NCBI RefSeq assembly: GCF_030814995.1
Contig: NZ_JAUSVX010000004.1
Span: forward strand, 248,001-312,000
Direction: 5' to 3'
DNA from: Labrys wisconsinensis
GTDB taxonomy: Bacteria > Pseudomonadota > Alphaproteobacteria > Rhizobiales > Labraceae
Length of the DNA: 64,000 nucleotides
The notes beneath the pieces are model-generated. The model was given only the letters and a program-made list of their open reading frames with translations. It was not told the origin of the DNA and made no database searches. Shown piece after piece: positions 26,835 to 34,184 of the stretch. Position 1 is the stretch's first letter. Every line of letters starts with the position of its first letter. The position numbers and the translations under genes are program-made.

Positions 26835-27386
26835 TCAGACGACTGGCTTCCGCGACGGATTGCTGTAGTCCAGATTGCCCTCTTCAAAGCGCCGCTCCAG
26901 AGCCTCAAGGCCGTGCCGCATCTTGAACTCTACCTCCGATTTCGTCACCGGAATCAGCCAATCGCAGTTGATCGTCTTCGTGCCGATATCGAGGATCTCA
27001 AGAGTCGGACCATCGAGATAGGGCAAAGAAATCAGGGCATGGTCGCAGTGTGATCCGGGAAGCCAAGGACGCCCGAAATTGATCGTATGCCCCAGACCCA
27101 GCCTCCTCCCCGTCCGATGATAATGGGCCGTGACGACGAGCAACTCGACAATGTCCTCCGAGGCGTAGGGGCTGAATATGTGAAGTTCGAGCGCTACGTC
27201 GTCACCCGGCTGCGACATGCAGCGCGTAGCATAGGTCCACGCTGCGCGGCCTTCATGTGGCGGATAGGCAAGAACGCAGAAATCGCTGGGAAGATCGTCA
27301 ATTGGGCCTTTGGTAAAGGAGTGGCGTTGGCCCTCGACTCTCCACACCTGCCGATAGTGAGTTTCAATTAAGTGTGCCCAGTTCAA
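26835..27386 (-). CDS. SUFU-domain immunity protein
   Basis: The 183-residue protein resembles the bacterial suppressor-of-fused (SUFU) domain: AAWTYATRCMSQPGDDVALE then LHIFSP, IVELLVVTAHYHRTGRRLGL, GHTINFGRPWLPGSHCDHAL and a C-terminal LIPVTKSEVEFKMRHGLEAL. Bacterial SUFU proteins occur as immunity proteins in polymorphic-toxin loci. It begins with TTG at 27384-27386, which overlaps the TGA stop of an upstream toxin-tail frame by two bases, so immunity translation would be coupled to the toxin. Confidence 0.75.
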   Translation of the reverse strand: MNWAHLIETHYRQVWRVEGQRHSFTKGPIDDLPSDFCVLAYPPHEGRAAWTYATRCMSQPGDDVALELHIFSPYASEDIVELLVVTAHYHRTGRRLGLGHTINFGRPWLPGSHCDHALISLPYLDGPTLEILDIGTKTINCDWLIPVTKSEVEFKMRHGLEALERRFEEGNLDYSNPSRKPVV

Positions 27387-27625
27387 AATCCGAACTCCTT
27401 CCTCTTTTGATTTTCGTATCGAGCCATTTCGCCGCCCCGCGAATTCGATTCACCTCGCTGCTGGAGGCTCATGCGCGTCCGGTCTTGCGTGCTCGCTGCT
27501 CTCTCTTCAGGAGTCATCCAGGAGCTCAGCTTTTCGCCGTTCAACGGATCGCCGTCATAGTAGCGTTGAAAATAGCAGCGTCGAGAAAGGGGCGTCGAGC
27601 TGCAGGAAAGACACCGTCCGTCAGA
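27383..27625 (-). pseudogene. Orphan C-terminal tail of a polymorphic toxin, coupled to the SUFU gene
   Basis: From a stop at 27626-27628 the minus frame stays open for 80 codons to a TGA at 27383-27385. It reads GRCLSCSSTPLSRRCYFQRY with paired cysteines, then LNGEKLSSWMTPEERAASTQ, RGGEMARYENQKRKEFGF. There is no upstream start and no pre-toxin region. Length, lack of start and tight coupling to an immunity gene fit an orphan toxin-tail/immunity cassette. The toxin activity is not identified. Confidence 0.55.
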
Positions 27626-27639
27626 TTAAGTCAAAAATT

Positions 27640-27945
27640 CTACACCTCATCATTCTCAATGTCGGGCGTACCATCGCTATTCCAAAACTCCCACTTCCCG
27701 ACCTCTTTGCCGTTCTCATAAAGGCCTCTCGCGGCCAGCTGGCCGTTTGGGTGATAGTCAGTCCAAAGTCCATGTTCTCTCCCCTCGACATATGTCCCCT
27801 CGGACGAGAGAGATCCGTCTGGATAGAAGTGATGGAACAGGCCATTCTTTATCCAGCGTGTTCCATCAGGTGACATGGTTCTGGTGTATCGATATTCAAT
27901 ATTACCGTTCTCATATGGTATTTCTGCGATGCTGAGCACAGTCAT
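27640..27945 (-). CDS. MORN-repeat (YwqK-type) antitoxin/immunity protein
   Basis: The 101-residue protein is made of MORN-like repeats: IPYENGNIEYRYTRTMSPDG, GLFHHFYPDGSLSSEGTYVE, HGLWTDYHPNGQLAARGLYE, GKWEFWNSDGTPDIEND. YwqK-type proteins of this build are antitoxins or immunity proteins. Its ATG at 27945 lies one base after the TGA of the toxin C-terminal frame at 27947-27949, so it is the likely cognate immunity protein of that toxin. Confidence 0.75.
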   Translation of the reverse strand: MTVLSIAEIPYENGNIEYRYTRTMSPDGTRWIKNGLFHHFYPDGSLSSEGTYVEGREHGLWTDYHPNGQLAARGLYENGKEVGKWEFWNSDGTPDIENDEV

Positions 27946-27946
27946 G

Positions 27947-28795
27947 TCATTTGACCTTTGGTATAAATTCAGAAGGATCATATAATTCTGTTAATATGGC
28001 ATCTCCGGTGATAGGATCGTATCTCTCAATTACGATCACGCGAGCTGACCTGTTCAAGGCCTGCTCATAACCCGTTATATATCGTATAATTTGTTGTTGA
28101 TCTTTCGATATTGGTCTCCCAAAAGGCTTGTCGTCGAGAATCATGTCGTTCTTAAATCGCACGGCATCAGGTCTGGCAATCTGAAGCCGCGCATCTTGAG
28201 GTGCACCTGTAATTAAGTCGACCCGCTTTGGTACTTCTATGGCGCGGCCATCAACCCCCTGAATGGCTCATTTACCATATCAAAGTCACCGGTTCCCAAA
28301 CGTCTTGAGGCCTTTTGCGCGTGTCTGGACTTACCACGGGCGGTGTCTGCGGTCTCGCCGGATATGGGCGCACGTTCGCGCTCTCCCTCCACCCGTTCAG
28401 AGGGCGGCGGCGGTGGTCGATCGACGTCCTGGAGGGCAAGCCCGCGCTCGGTCTCTGGCCCCGGAGGGACGGGTCCCGGCGCCGCATCAGGCTTGAAAGC
28501 ACGGGGCAGTGCTTCGGCGGCGCCGTGTGCGGCACCGCCGATGAGTGCGCCGACCGGAAAGGCCATCGCCGTCTGGGCGGGATCATATTCGTCCCGCAGC
28601 CGACCAGCGGGCGGCCATGGCCTGCGCCTCGTCCCGGAACTGGCCGAGGAAGCGGCTGGTGGCGTCGCCGCCGCCGGGCGGCATGGCCTGCCGGGTGGCG
28701 CGGGCATAGGCGGCCTGGGTGACGGCGAAGCGCTGGAGATCGGCGCGGGCACGCGTCTGCAGCTCCGCCGGCGAGAAGTCGGGGATGCGGGGCAT
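27947..28795 (-). pseudogene. Polymorphic-toxin-like gene disrupted by two frameshifts
   Basis: Three successive minus frames join into one protein of about 280 residues. Frame 1 starts at ATG 28795 (MPRIPDFSPAELQTRARADL) and runs to about 28590. Frame 2 continues from DEYDPAQTAMAFPVGALIGG through a proline-rich linker to DFDMVNEPFRG at about 28255. Frame 3 continues VDGRAIEVPKRVDLITGAPQ, ARPDAVRFKNDMILDDKPFG, and ends IPKVK at 27947. The second break is at a run of five G residues (28255-28259, minus strand), where one extra G restores the frame. The C-terminal 100 residues are the candidate toxin domain. It is followed at once by the MORN immunity gene. Confidence 0.6.
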
Positions 28796-29227
28796 GGAGG
28801 CTCACGATGGGAGGGAGCCCCGGCTGGCGGGCGGGCATGCGCGAGCGCCGCCGTCGCGCCGCGGGCGGCGGCGAGGCGTCGGACGTCAGGACATGCGAAA
28901 GCGGCCCCGGGGACGGTCAGTCCCGAGCTGTCTGTCGGCAGCGTTGGCGAGGGGCCGGAAAGCCGTTCCGGGGCGGATCAGGCGGGCTGCCGGCGCAGCA
29001 CCGTCAGATTTTGCCATAGCCGCGCCGCCGATCAAGCAGGGGTGGCAAATCCGGCTCGGATCGGCCCGCGGGGATCGCAGGGCGCCTCTTGCGCCGCGAT
29101 GCGGGATCCCTTGTTGCGGCGAATCCTCGGCCAGGTGGGCGATGGGGCCCGGTCTCCGGACTCTGGCGTCCTCCCGGCCACCCCGACGGCAGCCATGGCA
29201 GGGCGTCGCCGCACTGCTGCTCAAAAT
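28796..29227. other. Non-coding stretch upstream of the broken toxin
   Basis: No supported gene lies here. It contains repeat copy B (29006-29055) and a short minus frame ending RAGFATPA at 29032 that may be a fragment of a lost gene. Beyond it lie the regulatory elements of the importer operon. Confidence 0.4.
29006..29055. repeat. Long imperfect repeat, copy B (partner at 25374-25419)
   Basis: The core 29024-29055 differs from 25390-25419 by only a two-base insertion, and the similarity extends leftwards through TGCCATA. Same orientation as copy A. It marks the upstream limit of the toxin/immunity array. Confidence 0.65.
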
Positions 29228-29243
29228 TTGCCCTTCTGGTCAA
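29228..29243. promoter_or_regulatory. RutR-like box upstream of the importer operon
   Basis: TTGCCCTTCTGGTCAA matches TTGACCA-NN-TGGTCAA at 12 of 14 defined positions, with a perfect right half-site. It lies about 85 bases upstream of the sigma-54 promoter of the ABC importer. It is the second near-consensus RutR site found in the window. Confidence 0.6.
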
Positions 29244-29325
29244 ATTATGTCGCGGATTCATTTGACAACGAGTCCAGAAGAGGCTGGAACGGATTGACCG
29301 GGCATCGGAAAATCCGCCTCTCCCG

Positions 29326-29341
29326 CTGGCACGATGATTGC
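29326..29341 (+). promoter_or_regulatory. Sigma-54 (RpoN) promoter of the importer operon
   Basis: CTGGCACGATGATTGC matches the -24/-12 consensus TGGCACG-N4-TTGC exactly, with the invariant GG and GC ten bases apart. Transcription would begin near 29353. A sigma-54 promoter needs an activator such as NtrC, so it points to nitrogen-limitation control of pyrimidine uptake. Confidence 0.8.
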
Positions 29342-29367
29342 GAGCTTGACGGTTGCGAGTTTGACGA
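29338..29367. repeat. Tandem 15-bp repeat at the transcription start region
   Basis: TTGCGAGCTTGACGG (29338-29352) is followed directly by TTGCGAGTTTGACGA (29353-29367), 13 of 15 identical. The first unit begins inside the sigma-54 -12 element. It may be a binding site for a regulator or simple slippage. Confidence 0.5.
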
Positions 29368-29445
29368 AACGAAGCGATCGTGATGGTGGTCGTGCCTCGT
29401 GCGGGGGCAGGGGCACTGCGGCTGTTCGCGGGATGGCGTAGGGGT

Positions 29446-30282
29446 ATGGGCGACATGCGGGCCGAGGCTGCGGGACAGGCGGGGGGAGCGGGCGGCGGCG
29501 CTGAGCGGGCCGTCATCGCGGTCAAGGACCTTTCCCTCACCTTCCAGACGGCGGACGGCCCGGTCTATGCCCTGTCGAACGTCGATCTCACCGTCGCGGA
29601 GGGCGACTTCGTCTCCTTCATCGGCCCGTCGGGCTGCGGCAAGACCACGCTGCTGCGCGTCATCGCCGACCTCGAGCAGGCGAGCTCGGGCTCGATCCTG
29701 GTCAACGGCCTGACGCCCGAGGCGGCCCGGCTCGGGCGCCAGTACGGCTATGTCTTCCAGGCGCCGGCGCTCTATCCCTGGCGCACCATCGAGCGCAACG
29801 TCATGCTGCCGCTCGAAGTGATGGGATTTTCCGCCGAGGAGCGGGCAGCGCGGGCGGCCCGCAACCTCGAGCTGGTCAACCTCAAGGGGTTCGAGAAGAA
29901 GTTTCCCTGGCAGCTCTCCGGCGGCATGCAGCAGCGCGCCTCGATCGCCCGGGCGCTCTGCTTCGACCCCAAGCTGATGCTGATGGACGAGCCCTTCGGC
30001 GCGCTCGACGAGATCGTCCGCGACAAGCTCAACGAGCAGCTGCTCGAGCTCTGGCGCACCACGCGCAAGACCGTGGTGTTCGTTACCCATTCGATCCCGG
30101 AGGCGGTGTTCCTCTCCACCAGGATCGTGGTGATGTCGCCGCGGCCCGGCCGCATCATCGACGTCATCCAATGCGACCTGCCGCGCGACCGCACGCTCGA
30201 CATCCGCGAGACGCCGGAGTTCCTGAAGGTGGCGCACCGGGTGCGCGAGGGCCTGAGGGCGGGGCATTCCTATGACGACTGA
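29446..30282 (+). CDS. ABC importer ATPase, probable pyrimidine uptake (NitT/TauT class)
   Basis: The 278-residue protein is the ATP-hydrolysing subunit. It has Walker A FIGPSGCGKTTLLRVIADLE, Q-loop YVFQAPALYPWRTIERNV, signature LSGGMQQRASIARALCFDP, Walker B LMLMDEPFGALDEI and H-loop VFVTHSIPEAVFLSTRIVVM, typical of the nitrate/sulfonate/hydroxymethylpyrimidine class. The start is uncertain: ATG 29446 or 29455 are the best candidates, and GTG 29380 is open but has no Shine-Dalgarno sequence. It overlaps the next gene by 11 bases. The substrate is inferred from the RutR-like box and the catabolic neighbours. Confidence 0.85.
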   Translation: MGDMRAEAAGQAGGAGGGAERAVIAVKDLSLTFQTADGPVYALSNVDLTVAEGDFVSFIGPSGCGKTTLLRVIADLEQASSGSILVNGLTPEAARLGRQYGYVFQAPALYPWRTIERNVMLPLEVMGFSAEERAARAARNLELVNLKGFEKKFPWQLSGGMQQRASIARALCFDPKLMLMDEPFGALDEIVRDKLNEQLLELWRTTRKTVVFVTHSIPEAVFLSTRIVVMSPRPGRIIDVIQCDLPRDRTLDIRETPEFLKVAHRVREGLRAGHSYDD

Positions 30283-31201
30283 GGCCATGGCGGCGCCGGC
30301 CCGGCCCTCGGCATGGACCCGGCTGATGGCCGGGCAGGCCGGCCCGGTCACCGTGGTCGTCGCCGTCATCCTGCTGATCTGGTATGCCGCCTGCGTCATG
30401 GAGAACGGCGACGCCGTGCTGCGCACCGCCGCCGATCCCGCGGCGCTCACGGCCTGGGACCGCGTGCTGCTCTCCTTCGCGCAGGACCGGCCGGTGGTGC
30501 CGGCGCCGCACCAGGTGATCGGCGAGATGTGGCGGACCATCGCGCTGGTCTCGCCCTTCTCCAGGCGCAGCCTGATCTATCACAGCTGGGTGACGCTCTC
30601 CTCGGCCCTGCTCGGCTTCGCCTTCGGCGCGCTGCTCGGCATCGGCCTCGCCGTGCTGATCGTGCACATGCGCTCGCTGCAGAAGAGCCTCCTGCCCTGG
30701 ATCATCTCCTCGCAGACGATTCCGATCCTGGCGCTGGCGCCGATCGTCATCGTCGGCCTCGGCTCGATCGGCATCACCGGCATCGTGCCGAAATCGATCA
30801 TCTCGACCTATCTGTGCTTCTTCCCCGTGACCATCGGCATGGTGAAGGGCCTGACCTCGCCGGACCCGATGCAGCTCGACCTGATGCGCACCTACAACGC
30901 CTCGAAGGCGCAGACCTTCTGGAAGCTGCGCTGGCCGGCCTCGACGCCGTTCCTGTTCGCCAGCCTCAAGGTCGCCATTGCCATCAGCCTGGTCGGCGCC
31001 ATCGTCGGCGAGCTGCCGACCGGGGCCCAGGCCGGCCTCGGCGCCCGGCTGCTCTCCGGCTCCTATTACGGCCAGATCCTGCAGATCTGGGCGGCGCTGT
31101 TCACCGCCGCGACCATCGCGGCCGGCCTGGTGGTGCTGATGGGCGCGATCGAGCGGCGCACGCTCCTCGCCATGGGTGCCCGGCCGGAGGAGCGGCCGTG
31201 A
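30272..31201 (+). CDS. ABC importer permease 1, probable pyrimidine uptake
   Basis: The 309-residue membrane protein belongs to the BPD_transp_1 permease family, with about six transmembrane helices. The cytoplasmic coupling loop (EAA motif region) reads RTYNASKAQTFWKLRWPAST; this docks on the ATPase. It starts inside the ATPase gene and its TGA overlaps the GTG of the second permease (GTGA), so the three proteins are translationally coupled. It presumably forms a heterodimer with permease 2. Confidence 0.88.
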   Translation: MTTEAMAAPARPSAWTRLMAGQAGPVTVVVAVILLIWYAACVMENGDAVLRTAADPAALTAWDRVLLSFAQDRPVVPAPHQVIGEMWRTIALVSPFSRRSLIYHSWVTLSSALLGFAFGALLGIGLAVLIVHMRSLQKSLLPWIISSQTIPILALAPIVIVGLGSIGITGIVPKSIISTYLCFFPVTIGMVKGLTSPDPMQLDLMRTYNASKAQTFWKLRWPASTPFLFASLKVAIAISLVGAIVGELPTGAQAGLGARLLSGSYYGQILQIWAALFTAATIAAGLVVLMGAIERRTLLAMGARPEERP

Positions 31202-32340
31202 CGCCCGCCGCCGGCCTCGACACGCTGCACGCCCGCGGCTGGATCGCGGCGGGCCTGTTCATCGTCCTCAGCTTCGCCTTCCCGCTCGGCGCCGTGGTGC
31301 GCGGCACGCCGATCCTGATGCTGGACGTGCTGCTGCTGCTCTGCGGCGCCGCCTACACCGCCGTCGGCTGGACGCGCCGCCTCGACGGCGGCCGGTTCTG
31401 GCTGGCGCTCGGCCTGGTGCTCGCCGGCGCCGCGAGCCTCCTTCTCATGGTGCACGAGCCCGGCATATCAGGCGCGGCGGGCCTCAGCTTCTGGTGCAAG
31501 GCGATCGGCGTCTGGCTCGCCGGCTGGATGGCGGTCGACGCGCTGATCGACCGGCAGGCTCCGTCCGAGGCCGGCGCGCGCCTGCTGAAGATCGCGGTGC
31601 CCACCCTGTTCGGCGCCTTCCTGTTCATCATCTGGGAATGGGTGGTGGTCGGCTTCGGCGTCAACGCCGTGCTGATGCCGCCGCCCTCGGCCATCCTCGG
31701 GGCGATGCTGGGCTATGCCCCGACGCTCGCCGCCGACTTCGTCCAGACCTTCCTCAAGTCCGTGATCACCGGCTGGGCGCTCGGCTCGGTGCTCGGCTTC
31801 CTCGTGGCGGTGCTGGCCGATGCGGTGCCGTTCCTGCGGCGCGGCCTGCTGCCGCTCGGCAATTTCGTCTCGGCCCTGCCGATCATCGGCGTCGCGCCGA
31901 TCATGGTGATGTGGTTCGGCTTCGACTGGCAGTCGAAGGTCGCGGTCGTCGTCATCATGACCTTCTTTCCCATGCTGGTGAACACCGTGGCGGGCCTGGC
32001 CGCCGCCGGGCGGCTGGAGCGCGACCTGATGCGCTCCTACGGCGCCGGGCGCTGGGCGACGCTGATCAAGCTGCGCCTGCCGGCGGCGATGCCGTTCATC
32101 TTCAACGGGCTCAAGATCAACTCGACCCTGGCGCTGATCGGCGCCATCGTGGCCGAGTTCTTCGGCACGCCGATCGTCGGCATGGGCTTTCGCATCTCCA
32201 CCGAGGTCGGGCGCATGGCGCTGGACAAGGTCTGGGCGGAAATCGTCGTCGCCGCGGTGGCGGGGTCGGCTTTCTACGGCATCATCGCCGCGGTCGAGCG
32301 GGCGGTGACGTTTTGGCATCCCTCATACCGGCGCGCCTGA
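31198..32340 (+). CDS. ABC importer permease 2, probable pyrimidine uptake
   Basis: The 380-residue membrane protein has an extra N-terminal set of about four helices (residues 10-115) before the BPD_transp_1 domain, whose coupling loop reads RSYGAGRWATLIKLRLPAAM. It also has the conserved PLGNFVSALPIIGVAPIMVM segment. The GTG start at 31198 overlaps the stop of permease 1. It is longer than permease 1, suggesting an asymmetric heterodimer. Confidence 0.88.
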   Translation: MTPAAGLDTLHARGWIAAGLFIVLSFAFPLGAVVRGTPILMLDVLLLLCGAAYTAVGWTRRLDGGRFWLALGLVLAGAASLLLMVHEPGISGAAGLSFWCKAIGVWLAGWMAVDALIDRQAPSEAGARLLKIAVPTLFGAFLFIIWEWVVVGFGVNAVLMPPPSAILGAMLGYAPTLAADFVQTFLKSVITGWALGSVLGFLVAVLADAVPFLRRGLLPLGNFVSALPIIGVAPIMVMWFGFDWQSKVAVVVIMTFFPMLVNTVAGLAAAGRLERDLMRSYGAGRWATLIKLRLPAAMPFIFNGLKINSTLALIGAIVAEFFGTPIVGMGFRISTEVGRMALDKVWAEIVVAAVAGSAFYGIIAAVERAVTFWHPSYRRA

Positions 32341-32372
32341 CGCCGGACGAGGGCAACAGAGGAGTGGACGGA

Positions 32373-33365
32373 ATGAGGAAGACGCTGATCGCGGGAGCGG
32401 CGTTCGCGCTCGGGCTTGGGCTCGGTGGCGCCGCGCAGGCGCAGGACAAGGTGACGCTGCAGCTCAAATGGGTGGCGCAGGCCCAGTTCGCCGGCTATTT
32501 CGTCGCCAAGGACAAGGGCTTCTACAAGGAGGCCGGCCTCGACGTCACCGTCAACCCCGGCGGCCCCGACATCGCCCCCGAGCAGGTGATCGCCGGCGGG
32601 CGCGCCGACGTCATCGTCGACTGGATGCCGGCGGCCCTGGCCGCCCGCGAGAAGGGCCTGGCGCTGGTCAACATCGCCCAACCCTTCAAGCGCTCCGGCC
32701 TGATGCTGACCTGCCGCAACGAATCCGGCATCAAGTCGCCGGCCGACTTCAAGGACAAGACGCTCGGCGTCTGGTTCTACGGCAACGAGTATCCGTTCCT
32801 CGCCTGGATGGGCAAGCTCGGCCTCAAGACCGACGGCTCGGCCGGCGGCGTCAAGGTGATCAAGCAGGGCTTCAACGTCGACCCGCTGCTGCAGAAGCAG
32901 GCCGACTGCATCTCCACCATGACCTATAACGAGTACTACCAGGTCATCGAGGCGGGGGTGAAGCCGGCCGACCTCACCGTGTTCAAGTATGAGGACCAGG
33001 GTGTCGCCACGCTCGAGGACGGCCTCTACGTCATGGAGGACAAGCTCAAGGATCCCAAGTTCGTCGAGACCATGGGCAAGTTCGTCAAGGCCTCGATGAA
33101 GGGCTGGGACTATGCCCGGGCCCATCCCGAGGAGGCGGTGAAGATCGTGCTCGACAACGACACGTCCGGCGCCCAGACCGAGGGCCACCAGACCACGATG
33201 ATGACCGAGATCAACAAGCTCACCGAAGGCTCCGACGGCACGCTCGACGTCGCCGCGGCGCAGACCACGGTGAAGACGCTGCTCTCGGGCGGCTCCGATC
33301 CGGTGATCACCAAGGAGCCGGTCGGCGCCTGGACGGCGGCCGTGACGGACGCGGCCAGGAAGTGA
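32373..33365 (+). CDS. NMT1/THI5-like substrate-binding protein, probable pyrimidine uptake
   Basis: The 330-residue periplasmic protein has a signal peptide (MRKTLIAGAAFALGLGLGGA, cleavage near AQAQDK) and the NMT1/THI5 fold: LQLKWVAQAQFAGYFVAKDK, GFYKEAGLDVTVNPGGPDIA, ADVIVDWMPAALAAREKGLA. THI5-like binders recognise pyrimidine rings such as hydroxymethylpyrimidine, which fits uracil or thymine capture here. ATG 32373 has GAGGAG upstream. It closes the four-gene importer operon; a toxin-antitoxin module follows. Confidence 0.88.
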   Translation: MRKTLIAGAAFALGLGLGGAAQAQDKVTLQLKWVAQAQFAGYFVAKDKGFYKEAGLDVTVNPGGPDIAPEQVIAGGRADVIVDWMPAALAAREKGLALVNIAQPFKRSGLMLTCRNESGIKSPADFKDKTLGVWFYGNEYPFLAWMGKLGLKTDGSAGGVKVIKQGFNVDPLLQKQADCISTMTYNEYYQVIEAGVKPADLTVFKYEDQGVATLEDGLYVMEDKLKDPKFVETMGKFVKASMKGWDYARAHPEEAVKIVLDNDTSGAQTEGHQTTMMTEINKLTEGSDGTLDVAAAQTTVKTLLSGGSDPVITKEPVGAWTAAVTDAARK

Positions 33366-33437
33366 TCGGCGCGCGGCGCGGTCGACAAGGCCGCGCCGCA
33401 TCGTGCCTCGGCTTGCTGCTTTAACGTTTCTCCGGTA

Positions 33438-33458
33438 ATGTAGTGTTGTTCACTACAT
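33438..33458. promoter_or_regulatory. Operator of the VapBC-type module
   Basis: ATGTAGTG (33438-33445) and CACTACAT (33451-33458) are perfect 8-bp arms with a 5-base spacer, 12 bases upstream of the antitoxin start. This is the expected site for autorepression by the antitoxin. Confidence 0.65.
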
Positions 33459-33470
33459 ATGAGGCGTTGC

Positions 33471-33710
33471 ATGAAAACCGTCTCCGCCGCGGAGGCAAAC
33501 CGCCAGTTCTCGAAACTCCTGCGGGACGTACAGGCCGGCGAGGAGGTCGTGGTCACGTCTCGCGGGCGAGCGGTTGCTAGAATTGTGCCGGCTGAGAGAA
33601 AGTCAGAGGCGGAGCTTGCCGCCGCGCGCAAAGCTTTGTTTGATCGACTCCGATCTCAATCTGCCTTGAATCTGCCGAAAATTACACGTGACGAGCTTTA
33701 CGACGATTGA
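33471..33710 (+). CDS. Phd/YefM-type antitoxin of a PIN toxin module
   Basis: The 79-residue protein begins MKTVSAAEANRQFSKLLRDV, followed by QAGEEVVVTSRGRAVARIVP, the DNA-binding N-terminal half of Phd/YefM antitoxins; the C-terminal helix would wrap the toxin. ATG 33471 gives the family's standard first residues. Its stop overlaps the toxin start by one base (TGATG). A perfect palindrome lies upstream. The module separates the importer operon from the dihydropyrimidinase gene. Confidence 0.88.
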   Translation: MKTVSAAEANRQFSKLLRDVQAGEEVVVTSRGRAVARIVPAERKSEAELAAARKALFDRLRSQSALNLPKITRDELYDD

Positions 33711-34162
33711 TGCGGGTCGCGGTCGACACCAATATTCTACTCTATGCCGAAGGTATGAACGATCCTGAGCGGCAGGAGCAAGCTGAAGATCTCCTTGAGG
33801 CTTTGCCAGCAGGAGATGTTGTCGTGCCTGCGCAAGTTCTTGGTGAGCTTTATCGCGCCTTGGTTGCAAAAGCCCGCTGGTCGCCGACAGCAGCGGCCGC
33901 GGCCACACGGCACTGGATTGAGTACTTCAACGTTGGCGTCACAGGGATCGATGTGCTGATGTCAGCTTTCGATATCACGACCGCGCACCAGCTTCACATC
34001 TTCGACGCTATCGTGCTCGCCTGTGCAGCCGAGGAGCGTTGCCGCCTCCTGATTTCGGAAGATATGCAGGACGGCTTCGTTCATCGGGGCGTGACGGTGG
34101 TCAACCCGTTCGCACCGCAGCGCCACTATCTCTTGGAAGCGGCGCTGCGACCGCAAGCTTGA
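33710..34162 (+). CDS. VapC-type PIN-domain ribonuclease toxin
   Basis: The 150-residue protein has the acidic PIN active site: MRVAVDTNILLYAEG (first Asp), LGELYRALVAKARWSP (Glu), FDAIVLACAAEERCRLLISE and DMQDGF (later Asp residues). PIN toxins cleave RNA and are neutralised by the antitoxin encoded one base earlier. All expected acidic residues are present, so the toxin looks intact. Confidence 0.88.
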   Translation: MRVAVDTNILLYAEGMNDPERQEQAEDLLEALPAGDVVVPAQVLGELYRALVAKARWSPTAAAAATRHWIEYFNVGVTGIDVLMSAFDITTAHQLHIFDAIVLACAAEERCRLLISEDMQDGFVHRGVTVVNPFAPQRHYLLEAALRPQA

Positions 34163-34184
34163 TCGAGACGAGGGAAACAGAGCC

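Noticed and set aside
29032-29214. 60-codon minus-strand frame ending in RAGFATPA
   Set aside because: Too short, without a Shine-Dalgarno sequence or recognised motif; mentioned only as part of the repeat and the non-coding stretch.
29380-29445. GTG/ATG start at 29380-29385 for the importer ATPase
   Set aside because: No Shine-Dalgarno sequence and an atypical Arg-rich leader; kept only as an alternative, since the sigma-54 start near 29353 does not exclude it.
30313-31197. Upstream extension of the permease 2 frame through permease 1
   Set aside because: It is the wrong frame of permease 1, rich in Arg/His; the real start is the GTG overlapping the permease 1 stop.
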